Source: Cucumis sativus
Taxonomy: Eukaryota > Streptophyta > Magnoliopsida > Cucurbitales > Cucurbitaceae
Assembly: GCF_000004075.3 (NCBI RefSeq)
Contig: NC_026656.2
Location: forward strand, 12,338,001-12,402,000
Direction of reading: 5' to 3'
Length of the DNA stretch: 64,000 nt
Every line of letters starts with the position of its first letter. Within the stretch, counting starts at the first letter, position 1. Positions 24,355-36,100 of the stretch are shown one piece after another. The translations under genes and the position numbers were made by a program. The notes under the pieces are model-generated. The model did no database searches, was not told the origin of the DNA, and worked only from the letters and a program-made list of their open reading frames with translations.

Positions 24355-24589
24355 TGGTTTCCAAATTCTTTCTTTTTTTGTTTATAATAATTTGTAATGA
24401 TAATCTAATATTTTGCATCACGGTTCTATTGAGAGAATAGAAGAATACAGGGACATGATAAATAAATAAAACTAGCATATAGAAAAGATCCCAATTTGAA
24501 AAGAAAAAAAATGGTTTAAATTGAGAAGAATCGAACGTGGAACTTGACTAGAAAATAGAAAGTTGTGTGACGAGTTGCCAATGTTGAGC

Positions 24590-24670
24590 TTCCAGAAGAA
24601 GTATAAATAAAGTGGGCGGCGGCCACTCTTCTTCTTCCCCTCCCACCAACCCACGTGTGTCTCCTAGCCA
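24590..24670 (+). promoter_or_regulatory. GC-rich duplicated upstream block with a G-box core, copy A
   Basis: A GGGCGGCGGCCACTCTTC stretch is followed by CACCAACCCACGTGTG, TCTCCTAGCC and a TTTTAATTCCAATCTTAAG tail. It contains a CACGTG core at about 24651. A related block sits upstream of copy 3 at 29815-29895 with the same order of words. It is probably an inherited part of an ancestral reductase promoter, now about 1.15 kb upstream of copy 2. Confidence 0.5.
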
Positions 24671-25330
24671 ACCTCATTTTCTTAAAACATTTTAATTCCA
24701 ATCTTAAGCTTATTATTAAATTAAACACTTTTTAGTAATATATTTATTTTTTTTATAATTGTCTTTAAGCACGTGAAAATAAAATAAATAAAACCATAGA
24801 TCTTTGGATCCGAGCTAGATCGATTTGGCTGTATTTTCTTGTAAAAGTGTTTTTTTTAAAAAAAAAACTTTAAACCATTCATTTTTTTAAATAAATAATA
24901 AATATCACATTGGGCCGATAGACAACCAAATTTTGGTAGTATTGTTAATATTTTTTAGCAGTTTTGGTATTTAAAATAAATTTTCTTTAAATTGCTTTTG
25001 TTTTTATAATTTTTAAAAAATATTATAGATATTTTTCCTAAAATAATGAAAATTGTTGTAAAACAAAAGTGAGAAAATAAATCTAAATTTCATAATTTAT
25101 AGTTTAGAATTAGAATATAGTAAACAAAGTACTAACTACTCTCTCGAATTAAAGGATAAATAATTGAAAATAAGAACTGATATTGAAAAAAAAAAGCAAT
25201 TTAATCTCTTCTTTATTAAGTGAAGCAATTTGTTTATAGAATGTAAAAATTAGATTCTGTTTTGGTAACATTTTTTAAAAAATTAAGCTTATTTATTGTT
25301 GGTGTCTTATGATAAGTCTATGGTTGAAAC

Positions 25331-25498
25331 AACTTTTTGAAAGCTACTTTTTATAGTTTTTAAAATTTGATTTAGTTTATTAAACTAGTGGTAAAATATA
25401 GATAACAAATAAAGAACTTTTTGAAAGCTAATTTTTATAGTTTTTAAAATTTGATTTAGTTTATTAAACTAATGGTAGAATATAGATAAGAAATAAAG
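25331..25498 (+). repeat. 84-bp tandem duplication upstream of reductase copy 2
   Basis: Two adjacent 84-base units (25331-25414 and 25415-25498), each beginning AACTTTTTGAAAGCTA and ending AAATAAAG, differ at only a few positions. It lies about 320 bases upstream of the copy 2 start codon. Confidence 0.9.
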
Positions 25499-25682
25499 AA
25501 AATTAAAGGTGAGAATTAATTTTTAAAAATAAAAAATAAAATAAATAATAATAGGTTTAAATCATTATTATAAAATAAAATTAGACACTATGGGATTAGA
25601 TGAGTACAAAAAAAGATTAGGGGAAAGAATTAAAAAAGAAGAGAAGGGCAAATTTGACATTTCCTATCACTCCATTTTGCAC

Positions 25683-25690
25683 TATATATA
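25683..25690 (+). promoter_or_regulatory. TATA box of reductase copy 2
   Basis: TATATATA lies 124 bases before the ATG at 25814, in a context (GCACTATATATACAC) typical of a plant core promoter. A transcript start around 25715 would give a leader of about 100 bases. Confidence 0.55.
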
Positions 25691-25813
25691 CACTTGGATT
25701 TCGGACTCCCAAGTCCCACCCACCGGTCAAAGCAAATATTTTTTAACAACGACAAAGGCACTCCACGGTACTCCTCCGATCAACTATTTCTCCGCCGGGA
25801 ACTCCTTACTCCG

Positions 25814-27888
25814 ATGGCTCAGAAGGTTCTTATCATCGGAGGAACTGGCTACATCGGTAAATTCATCGTACAAGCCAGCGCCAAAGCTGGTCATCCTACA
25901 TATGCATTGATCCGCAGGTCTTCGCTCGAAAGCCCCGCCAAGAATCGAATCCTCAATCATTTCAAAAGCTTAGGAGTCAATTTTCTCTTCGTAAGTACAT
26001 TTCTCTGGATTTTTTTTGTTTCATTGCTCAGAATTATTTTGTAATCCTGATTTTCTAGGTCTGATTTGATTTTAGTCGTGATTACTTATAATGTAGCGTA
26101 CTGTTGATTCTTTTGAGTTATTCACATTATTAGTTCTTGAATTCTGTGGAACCATAATGAATTTGATTGGATATGGTATTGTTTAATTTGGCTGAAACTA
26201 TGAAAATTGGGACAGGGTGATCTCTTTGACAATGAGAGTTTGGTTAAGGCGATTAAGCAGGTTGATGTGGTGATATCAACCCTTGGTGGCCATATGGTTC
26301 CCCATCAACATAAGATCCTATCTGCTATCAAGCAAGCTGGCAATGTGAAGGTAATCTTATTCTACATTTTCCTTACAACTATGTCATTGATTGTGATTGT
26401 TTTGCTGCAATATCTATTTTTCTAGTAGAGTTTGTGCGTTTTGGGAATTTTGATCATTGGAATTTGTGTGCCACAGAGGTTCTTTCCTTCTGAGTTCGGT
26501 AACGATGCGGATCATATCGATGCTGTGGAACCAGCGAAATCTATGTATGCTGCAAAGGCTGAATTTCGTAGGGCTATTGAAGCTGAGGGAATCCCACATA
26601 CATTTGTGGTATGCAATTTCTTCGATGGTTACTTTCTTAGCAACTTGTCTCAGCCAGATGCAAGCGTCCCACCTAGAGACAAAGTCGTTATCTTAGGAGA
26701 TGGAACTCCCAAAGGTACAATATGTCATTAAATTTATCTTCCCCATCAGCTCAAGTTTTTAAGTAAAATGGTAAATTGACATTGTTATCAGAATCTAGAA
26801 AAAAAATCATGTGTTTAAACTTCTCCAGTGTTATTTCCTTCCTAATTAATATTGATTTCACTTGTTGGACTTTGTACATATTTCAATCTCACAAGAGAGA
26901 GTTAGATGATATAACATTAAATCTAACTTCATCCATGAGTGTAAGCTTTTAGTCAATTGCCGATTCGAAATTATCTTTATTCTCATGAGTTCTAATTGAA
27001 TCTTTTTTTATTGTGGGATAAATTGTGGTACATACCATATCCTATTTTCTTGAGTTGAATGGTTTCCAAACCTTCCTTGGAAATCAAATAGATAATGATG
27101 CATTTCATTTGGCTTTTTATTCATCAAACCAATTGCTGTATATTATTGTCTTCAATATGGTGTTTCAATAGCCTTCCACGCTATTCATTCTGTATCGGAT
27201 TTGTTTGTCAAAATAGCGATTTGCATCAAGGAAGAAGCTCTTCTAATGAACAAAACTTCTGCATATATACACACGTGTTAAAAATAATTGATTGCAACAT
27301 GAACCATCATTCATACATCGTACTTAGTTTCTTGAAGGGAGATATAGAATTTGTTTCAACAGCCATTCACCCTATTCATTATGTCTTTGTTATGTTTCAT
27401 GAAGTCATTTACAACAAGGAAGAAGACGTTGGAACGTACACAATCCGAGCAATAGATGATCCAAGAACCCTCAACAAGATCATGTACCTTAGGCCCCCAG
27501 CTAACATCTACTCAACCAATGATCTCGTGTCGCTGTGGGAGAGAAAAATTGGCAAGAGTCTTAAAAGAATCTATGTACCAGAGGAAGAAGTATTGAAGAA
27601 AATCCGAGGTGGGTTTTTTAAGCAAAGCAACAAACTTTCAATTCTTATATTCTATTGTATGCTTCTAAATCACAAACTGACTAACAACACAATTGCTTTT
27701 GCTAATCATTTCGTTTTTCAGAGACTTCATATCCACTTAATATAGAATTGGCACTATGTCACACTGCTCAAGTGAAGGGATGTCAAACTAATTTTAGTAT
27801 TGAACCATCTTTTGGAGTTGAAGCTTCAGCATTGTACCCAGATGTTCGATATACAACTGTAGAAGAATACCTCGACCAGTTTGTCTAA
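25814..27888 (+). CDS. NmrA/isoflavone-reductase-like NADPH reductase, copy 2 (PCBER/A622-like)
   Basis: Exons 25814-25990, 26216-26350, 26477-26714, 27405-27608 and 27722-27888 give 306 residues. The NADPH-binding GGTGYIG is at residues 9-15, and the likely catalytic lysine is Lys131 in MYAAKAEFRR. The conserved blocks RFFPSEFGNDADH, EAEGIPHTFVVCNFFDGY, PPRDKVVILGDGTPK and DDPRTLNKIMYLRPPANIYS mark the phenylcoumaran benzylic ether reductase / A622 branch, which reduces lignan- or neolignan-type ethers or related substrates. Exons 2 to 5 are exactly 135, 238, 204 and 167 bases, the same as in copies 1 and 3. Intron 3 (26715-27404) stays open for a long way in the exon 4 frame but is flanked by normal sites. 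The C-terminus ends TTVEEYLDQFV. The specific substrate is unknown. Confidence 0.95.
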
Positions 27889-28274
27889 AGAAAAAGTCTT
27901 TTGTTTTTTTGTCTTTTTTTTTTTACTTTTGTCATTTTGGCATAATGGGTGTAAGTCTTAGGCCGTTGGGTGTTATGATTCATGTATAATAAGGAAATGC
28001 TCTTATTTGAAAATAGAGGTTCTTACATAATTCAAAGTTTAGAATGAGAGTTTGAAGAAAAGTTTATTCTCGTCCTCCTTTTTCTATGATGGGTAAGTGA
28101 AACAAATATCAATTTATACCCTAAACTTTGTATTGTACCAATTTTAACTTAAAATTACCTCTTTATAGAATGTGTTAGACATATATTGTGAATCAATAAA
28201 TTATTTAGGAATTTAATCAATACAATTATTAATTTCATATGTGATTTTCTTAAAAGTAATACAGTGAAAAGTGT

Positions 28275-28341
28275 AAATTGATACACTTACAAAATGTATC
28301 GAAACTTAAATTGATACATTTACAAAATGTATCGAAACTTT
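28275..28341 (+). repeat. Short tandem repeat downstream of reductase copy 2
   Basis: Two copies of a unit of about 34 bases, AAATTGATAC(A)...ACAAAATGTATCGAAACTT. Each contains the near-palindrome GATACA...TGTATC, so either copy could form a small hairpin. Confidence 0.75.
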
Positions 28342-28859
28342 AAGTAGGAAGGTCTCCTTTTTTTTTTGTTTATAATTGAAAAAGTTCTTCATATTCATAT
28401 CAACAATCCTCCCTACTATTATAATTCTTCTTTGTTTAAATTTTAAATAATAAACCAAAGAAACTAATTACAACATTACTTTAGAATCTTAGATAATGAT
28501 TAGATGTGGTTCCACTTGTATCATGCAAGCCATTTGTTTTTACAAATATGGATTTATACCGTTGATGCAGTATTAATCAATGAATTTAGATAAATGTGTT
28601 AATTTATGTGACTTTCTAAAGTTTATTTAAATAAAATATAATTGAAGATTTAAATTGATAAAAATTATTATGAATTTTAAAGTTTAAGATTTAAAATTAA
28701 TATTTTATTAACGTTTAAATTGATACCGATTCCAAAGTTGAGAGTTAAAATTTTAGTACAATTCTCAAAATAGTATTTATCGAGAAAAAACTTAAATCGA
28801 GATGAGTTTGAAAATTTTTACAAATAGTTTCAATTTTGGTTTGGTCAAATTTTTTATTC

Positions 28860-29290
28860 TCTGATTTTGTAGTTTGATTGTTGAAATGTGAAATGTGATC
28901 CAGTTTTCTTGGTTTTCCGATTAACTGAATTAGGTCTTTGATTCAATTCTTTGAAGTGTTCATTATCTAATTCAGTATGTACTGATGATTGTTCAAATCA
29001 TTCGTACTATAATCTTAGGAATGTTCAATTTGCTAAGATGTTGAGAAATTAGGGCAGGGCAATGTCTTCGATAATGCAAGTCAGGTTGAGGCAATACAGC
29101 AGGTTGGTGTTGTGATAACTGATATTTGCTGTTGGTCGTGAACAGATAGCCGATTAAGATAAGATCATATCTGCTGTCAAACTAGCTGGTAATGTTAAGG
29201 TAATCTTCAATCATTTTCACCATATTGTCATTCCCTTACCAAGTTTGTTCAATGTTTTCCATTGATTCCTGTTTCTCTGCAAGATGCATT
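28860..29290 (+). pseudogene. Exon-2 fragment of a fourth reductase copy
   Basis: This aligns by eye with copy 3 from mid intron 1 through exon 2 into intron 2. Shared landmarks are CTGAATTAGGTCTTT, TTGCTAAGA...GAGAAATT..GGCAG (the acceptor), then a damaged exon 2 (about 29059-29199, reading GNVFDNAS and VEAIQQVGVVIT before frameshifts), then AATGTTAAG|GTAATC. Exons 1, 3, 4 and 5 are absent. It lies between copies 2 and 3 and is closest to copy 3, so it probably arose by partial duplication or is the remnant of a deleted gene. Confidence 0.8.
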
Positions 29291-29814
29291 GTGCTAGAAC
29301 ACTTGGAAATCTTTTAGCATTAAGAGTTGGGTGTTTACGTTCGCCGATCAGTTTGTTTGTTAAGAAATTGACCACTAAAGATCGAACAAATAAAGATAAA
29401 ACATTAGAGAATCGATACACAATATATTTGAAGAGTAATTGTGTCAAATCGGTAAGATTCGAAAAAGTAATGGACGACAAGCACAATAAAAGGAGTATAT
29501 GCTTGCACTTTAAGCTAGTTGAACTTTCGTAATCAGAGTAGGAAAGAATTACAACGATGTTTGTTCAATTTTGATCTAATTTTTGTCCTTAGTATTTCAA
29601 ACAATTCTGAAATCCAAACTCTCATTTTAATTTTTATCGAAATTTGTTAAATGAAATGTAAAATGTCAATATTTTTTCAAATTGTACAGTGAAAATGTTA
29701 ATTATTAATAATTTTCAATCTGACTTTCTTATTGTCTGAAATTAGATACTCTAAAAAAATTTGGACCTCTATTTCTTCCAGCCATTGTTGACCGGAATAA
29801 AGAAATGAGAAATG

Positions 29815-29895
29815 TGACGGCGGCGGCGGCCATTCTTCCCCCATCGGCACCAACCACATATCTTAGCCGCCCCATGTTCTCCCCATTTTTGTTGA
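29815..29895 (+). promoter_or_regulatory. GC-rich duplicated upstream block, copy B
   Basis: GGCGGCGGCGGCCATTCTTC, then CACCAACCACATATCTTAGCC, then TTGATCTTAATCTTAATATT. The order and wording match copy A at 24590-24670, but the CACGTG core of copy A is CACATA here. It is about 450-530 bases upstream of the copy 3 start. Confidence 0.5.
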
Positions 29896-30241
29896 TCTTA
29901 ATCTTAATATTTGAATTCTCTTAGCTAAACATTATAGCTCTTACCCATTTTATGAAATTTAAAGAACTACGAAGAAAGCTGTTAGAAATTTTTATGAAAA
30001 TTGAAATTTGATATGAGAGTGATGACAACTTAAAAACAATGTGTCATTGTCTCCAGTCTCAACTTCCATCTAAAGTCTCACTTTTTGCTTAACATTTTAA
30101 CTTAGTTCTATGAGATGTTTGAGTAATATTTTAACTTTCAATTTAATATGATCCTAAAATTATATTACAAAAAAATATATATATTGATGAATATCACATT
30201 TGTTATAATTAATAGTATACTTTAATTTCCCCATCGAAAAC

Positions 30242-30248
30242 TATATAT
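30242..30248 (+). promoter_or_regulatory. TATA box of reductase copy 3
   Basis: TATATAT within AACTATATATTTCCC lies 95 bases upstream of the ATG at 30343, a spacing similar to that of copy 2. Confidence 0.5.
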
Positions 30249-30342
30249 TTCCCACTCATAGATGTAGATATCATCTTCTTAGCTTAGTTGTTTCCATTTT
30301 GTAGCTCATCGTAACAACTCCGATCGGGTTTCATTCATTTCA

Positions 30343-32302
30343 ATGGCTCAGAATCTCAAGGTTCTCGTCATAGGAGCTACTGGTTACATCGGAAAGTTCG
30401 TAGTAGAAGCCAGTGCCCAAGCAGGTCATCCAACTTTTGCATTGGTCCGCCAATCTACGCTCGCCGACTCCGCCAAGTCTTCTATCATCCATAATTTCAG
30501 GAACTTAGGTGTCAATTTCGTCTTCGTAAGTTCTTTATTTGCTATCTCTTTGGATTTTGTCGTTTGGTTGATGAGATTGCGCAATAAGATTATGGAAATG
30601 CGAAATGTTCTTCGATGTTTTTGGTTTCCTGAACAACTGAATTAGGTCTTTCATTCAATTATGCTAAGTGGGGATTATCTATTTGGTTTCTCTTAAACTA
30701 ATGATGCAGTATTATGTACTCTGATGATCCTTGAAGTCCATTCATGTTATAATCGTTGGAAGTGATAAATGTTCGTTTTGCTAAGACTCTGAGAAATTGG
30801 GGCAGGGTGATATCTTCGACAATGAGAGTTTGGTTAGGGCAATACAGCAGGTTGATGTGGTGATATCCACCGTTGGTCGTGGTTTGTTATCCCATCAAGA
30901 AAAGATCATATCTGCTATCAAACAAGCTGGTAATGTTAAGGTAACCCTTCAACCATTTCACAACTGCCACTCCCTTACTAAATTTGTTCAACCATTGTTA
31001 TTGCTGCAAGGGTTGTAATGTTGTACTGTTGAAGCAGTGATATGATTAAACTATATTAGCTTAAACTTTTAAACTTTTGGGTTGATTAATGATTTAGAGT
31101 TTGTAGACCTCAAATCGATATTCTATCCAAAAGAAATTGGATCTGATTTAAGAATATTGGATCTAAAAGAGGCACATCTTAGTGGCATATAGAGACTCTT
31201 TGAAAAGAGTCCTTGAAATGTGCTATTCCTTTTTTTGTCAATTGGCTTTGAGATGGAATATCATGTTATCTAATATATTATCATAGTCACTTGCGTTGAA
31301 CCTACCGTAATGTGATTTTCTCTCCCGTTTAATATTAATTTTCACTTGGACATTTGGTAGATTTTCAAGTTTGTTTAAGCTTTTGGGTTGATTGATAATT
31401 TAATGATTTTTTTTTTTTTTGTATTAAAAAAATGTGTTGCACAGAGATTTCTTCCCTCTGAGTTTGGCAATGATGTGGATCGTGTTCACGCCGTGGAGCC
31501 AGCAAAGTCGATGTTTGCCAGTAAGGTTGAAATTCGTAGGGCTGTTGAGGCAGAGGGAATCCCCCATACATTTGTAGTTAGCAATTTCTTCGATGGTTAC
31601 TATCTTCGCAACTTCTCTCAGCCAGGAGCTACCGAACCACCTAGAGACAAAATCAAAATCTTTGGAGATGGAAATCTCAAAGGTATAATATGTTGATTTC
31701 AATCTCATAAGCTGTCGGATTATTGTATTGTATAGCAATATAATCCCATGTTCTTGAGCTGAGATTGAAGTGTTTTAAAAACACTTCTATATAAGCATAT
31801 ACACACATGTTAGCACACTTTCATTGTTCATCTGTGTTGTTTTTGTAAAGTAATTTACAACAAGGAAGAAGACATTGGGACATACACCATCCGAGCCATA
31901 GATGATCCAAGAACCTTCAACAAGATCTTGTACATTAGACCTCCAGCCAACATCTACTCGACGAACGAGCTAGTCTCACTATGGGAGAAAAAAATTGGCA
32001 GGATTCTTGAAAGAACCTATGTCTCAGAGGAGGAGCTTGTGAAGAACATCCAAGGTTGGTTTGTCAACTAATCTACCATGTTTCTTAAATAAATAAGACA
32101 AGAACACATTTTTATTTGCTAATCTTCTTTTGCAGAGACTCCAGTTCCACTTAGTACAGCATTAGCAATTAGTCATAGTGCTTTTGTGAAGGGAGATCAT
32201 ACCAACTTTGAGATTGAACCATCAATTGGAGTGGAAGCTTCAGAGCTGTACCCAAATGTTCATTACACAACTGTAGAAGACTACCTCAATCAATTTGTTT
32301 AG
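30343..32302 (+). CDS. NmrA/isoflavone-reductase-like NADPH reductase, copy 3 (PCBER/A622-like)
   Basis: Exons 30343-30525, 30806-30940, 31445-31682, 31851-32054 and 32136-32302 give 308 residues. The GATGYIG Rossmann motif is at residues 11-17, and the likely catalytic Lys133 lies in MFASKVEIRR. Other family blocks are RFLPSEFGNDVDR, EAEGIPHTFVVSNFFDGY, PPRDKIKIFGDGNLK and DDPRTFNKILYIRPPANIYS, with the C-terminus TTVEDYLNQFV. It is clearly the closest relative of copy 2, with which it shares the initial MAQ and the EPAKSM segment. It probably acts on the same class of lignan-like or phenylpropanoid substrates in the cytosol. Both exon 1 and the later introns show the same layout, so the three genes arose by tandem duplication. 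Confidence 0.95.
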
Positions 32303-33140
32303 AAAGCAAACAGCCAATTTCATCTTTGCTTTGTTTGGATCTGTGTCCCAATACTTGTATGATGCAAAAAGAAAAAAAAACGGGATTAAAAATCACATTT
32401 TTAGTCCTATACTTGTATAGAAACAACAATTTGATTTCTAAACATTGGCTTTGTAACAATTTACTCTCTATACTTTTAATTTTATAACAACTTAATCTTT
32501 GTACTTTTAAATTTGTAAATGAAAATTTTAAGTAAGAAATTAAATTGTTACAGATATAAGAGTAATTACGATAATAACTAAATTGTTTCACACCAAAATC
32601 GATCAATTGTCCCTTAGAATGGATGGATTCCTCTTTACAGTCAATTCAGAAGTTGCTACTATTATTACTATTATATCCAACACAACAATTATGGGATTCT
32701 CTATAATCAAACCATCCACCTTTTAAATAACAGATAAATAGAGCAAAAGAATCACAAAACGATTAGCATACACAAATTAGTAGAAAAGAATAGGCTTTTG
32801 GTACACTTTTTTTAAATAAAACAAAAATTAACCTCCAATTAATATTTTGGGGAAGTTGAACAGAAACTTGAATTGTGTATGTAAAGATGTCATCAACATT
32901 TTAAAGTTACAAAGCCAACTATCACTAACTTCACTTTCTCAAGTCCCATAAATTCTCTCCCCAATTATCCGATCCTACAAAATGCAAATTTAAGTTGAAA
33001 CTATATTGAACTTTTGGCAGAGCAGAGCTTCCATAGGAGCAGCTTTTGATGAACAAAGAATAAATATCAAAATTGAATCAAACTGCAAAATTTTACACAA
33101 CAGGGAATAAATGGCCATTTCCACACATTTTCTTCCATCT
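32303..33140. other. Convergent 3' ends of reductase copy 3 and SPB1; no gene
   Basis: Two genes converge here. The stretch 32390-32530 contains repeated phrases of the form CTATACTT...TAACAA(T/C)TTA, which look like a decayed dispersed repeat. Nothing coding is supported. Confidence 0.4.
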
Positions 33141-36100
33141 TCATTTGTTTCCCCTTCTTCCCTTCTTCCCGGAAGCTTTAGTGAATCCCGCCTTACCTGC
33201 CCTTCCTGCCTTACCTCCTGGAGTGTTCGAGTCCTTCGCAGGTCCCCCCTTAGCTCTTGGAGCCTTCGAGTTCTTTCCCTTCTTTGAACCTTTACCTTGC
33301 TTATTCATTCCATGCTTTCTCGCATCCTTCTTCATACGTCGATCGACCAAGACCTTACCCTTTCCAACCCTGACTTGAACTCCTTTCTTCGCAACCACAA
33401 GCTCCTTTTTAGGCTTCTGGGGTACTGCTTTTTTGTAAAGTTGATCTATCATCTTCCTCTTGGATCGATCCGATATATCAGCCTGGTCTGAGATGACATT
33501 TGCCTTCTTGCGAACCTTCTCGAGTTTCTTCATTGCAATTCGTTTCTTTCGTGCTTTAGCTTCAGCCACCTTTTTAGCAGGGCGAGCATCAATTTCTTTA
33601 AACTGTGCTCTTATTGCGGCAACCTCCTCTTTGGTTATCGGCTTTATTGGTTGACGATGTCTTTGCTCCTCATCCAAAAACCACTTGGGTAAGCCTGAGT
33701 CATCAAACATGTATTTGTTGTAAGAATCATCAAGAATCTGCTCTCGTTGCTTTTTCCTCAGCATCTTCTTTGCACATGCTAATATCTCAGCCCTTGTGTC
33801 AGGATCTTCATCATCGGATTCTTCAGAGGATGAACTGTCACTTGAATCTGTAGCCGGGGCAGGAACCACCTCAAATCCATCGTCTACTTTATTAGATTCT
33901 CTTGCATTGGTTGAAATTTTAGACTTCTCTCCCGCATTCTGTGAAATATTTGACTTGGCTTTCTTGGAGACAGCAAGAGTCTCCTTTGGTCCATCAACCT
34001 CCATGTCATCATCGCTATCCAACCTCTTCAAATCTCCCTCCTCTGCTGCTTCAGCAAAAATATCCTGACTGAACCACTTGCTTGCGATTTCCTCTTGAGT
34101 TGGCTCGGCACCATCATCAAGAGATACCATCAGTGGATTTTTATCCGCATCTACAATATTTTCGTCCGAATCATAATCAGATTGAATACCATCGCCTCCA
34201 TTCTCATCCTCCTGCAGACAACCAGACGATGAAAAGCTATTATAATTCCTACTTCCAAATGCGGAAATTGCTGACTACAAAAAAAAGACCAAAAGAAAAA
34301 CAAACAGGACACCATGATGTGAAAGCAAACATGCCCAGTGGTTGTACGATGAATTGATCTAGTTATCATTAAAAACCTTCAGTACTACAGCTTCATACCT
34401 CAAGCAGCTCAGCATTATCAGAATAAGCGTTTTTTACACGTTTCCGCCGCTTTGCACTACCTTCCTTTCTGGAAACAAAGCTTTCATAAGCCTGATCCAA
34501 CAATTCCTCCATATGTTCATCATACCTGAAAAAATAATATAAATGTGTCATGCATCACAAAATAACAAAAAGAAGACAGTCATTACTTCATTCTGAAAAA
34601 GTTGACAGAATTAAGCAAAAGGGAGGGAGCAAACCTTCTGCGCTCTTCATCAGAGTCAATATCACTAGCAGAAGACCCACGGTTTTTGTCTTTGGTTACA
34701 TCATTTTCATGTTCTCCCAACTCAACATTGTCATCATCATATTCAGTTGAATCCACAGCTCTTAAATCATTCTTACCCTGGTTTACATACAATGGCAAAC
34801 AAATTTCAGAAGTCCACATTTCCAATGTAAAAAAACAACAATAAATTGGCAGGGAAACATACAAGTGAAAGTATACCTTGATGTTGGAAAGAGAGAATAA
34901 CTCATGATCAACATAACCCTCTTCCATGACGTCTAGTTGTGTCCCCATTGCTTTCCGAGCTTTGTCCTTTATAATTCAAAAAAATAGCCACTCAATCAGA
35001 TATTGCATGACTGGCGATAAGATATTAGGGTGAAGGTATGAGTCATATTCTGAACTTTTACTAGGTGGAGAAGAAGTTTCAACAATGCCAATACTAGATT
35101 GATTAGCCTATACTTTACTTCTTTTCTACTATTTGACAAAACATGAAATCTACACAATTGGTCAACGAGAAGATTTACAACCAACAAGAACATGCACATC
35201 CCTTTTCTTAAAACGTAGCTGGTTCCAAAGTGCAAAAAATCCAATCCGCAACAAATTTTTCCATAGGAAATAAACATAAATTTCAATTAATTGAATATCA
35301 TAGTTACTTCTGGTGTTAAAGAGCATCATACATTATCCTCTGTAAAAGCATTAATCCCAAGTGGATAGAAAATAGTGAACGAAAACTCAGATCACAAACC
35401 TTAGCTTTCCTTTTTGCAAGTAGCTTTTTTGCCCTTTTCTTCTTCCGCTCCATAGCATATGCAAGCTCCTCCATCTCATTTAGTAATTTATCATCTTCAT
35501 CCTGCTTTACCTCATTTTCAGCATCTTTAACCGAAGTGGATGTAGGCTTTTGATCAGGAGATAAGGCCTTTCTTATGTGCAATCGCCATCTACATGAAGA
35601 ATGATAAAAAATAAAATTCAAAATCTTGAAGTTATTAAAGAATTGTTTGCATAGTTGCATGCAACATACACAACCACCATTACAGTATATCAACCTTCAT
35701 GGTGTGTTTGCTTTCCTATTGAAGGAATAAGCTCCAGGCTGAGGGAAATCTATTGCTCTACCAAACCTATATGATCCCATCAGGTGGAACAAAATGTGAA
35801 TAAGACTTACCCATAAGCCTAACTATTAATGACCCCATACAGCTCTACACCTATGATATTAATGTAACACCTCCAATCTGAATTATGAAGACTACGAGAA
35901 AGGCTACTGAGCCTACCAATAGAGGTTAATCATCAAAACAGTTAACTTTGTTCTTTTGGAGTGAGCAATATATATGGGTACATGACAATAATTTTATAAA
36001 AAAGCTGAAGATAGTTCCTAAAGTAGTTAATAAATATCTAAAATCATAATCCATAAAACTAGTTAATAAAGTAATTGAAAAGGTAAATGAATTAGCAACC

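Noticed and set aside
27095..27745. 216-codon open frame in reductase copy 2
   Set aside because: Its first part is intron 3 read through by chance. Only 27405-27608 matches the family and has the fixed 204-base size with proper acceptor and donor.
33073..34068. Several plus-strand open frames
   Set aside because: They are antisense shadows of the long last exon of SPB1, whose minus-strand frame matches the Spb1 C-terminal domain.
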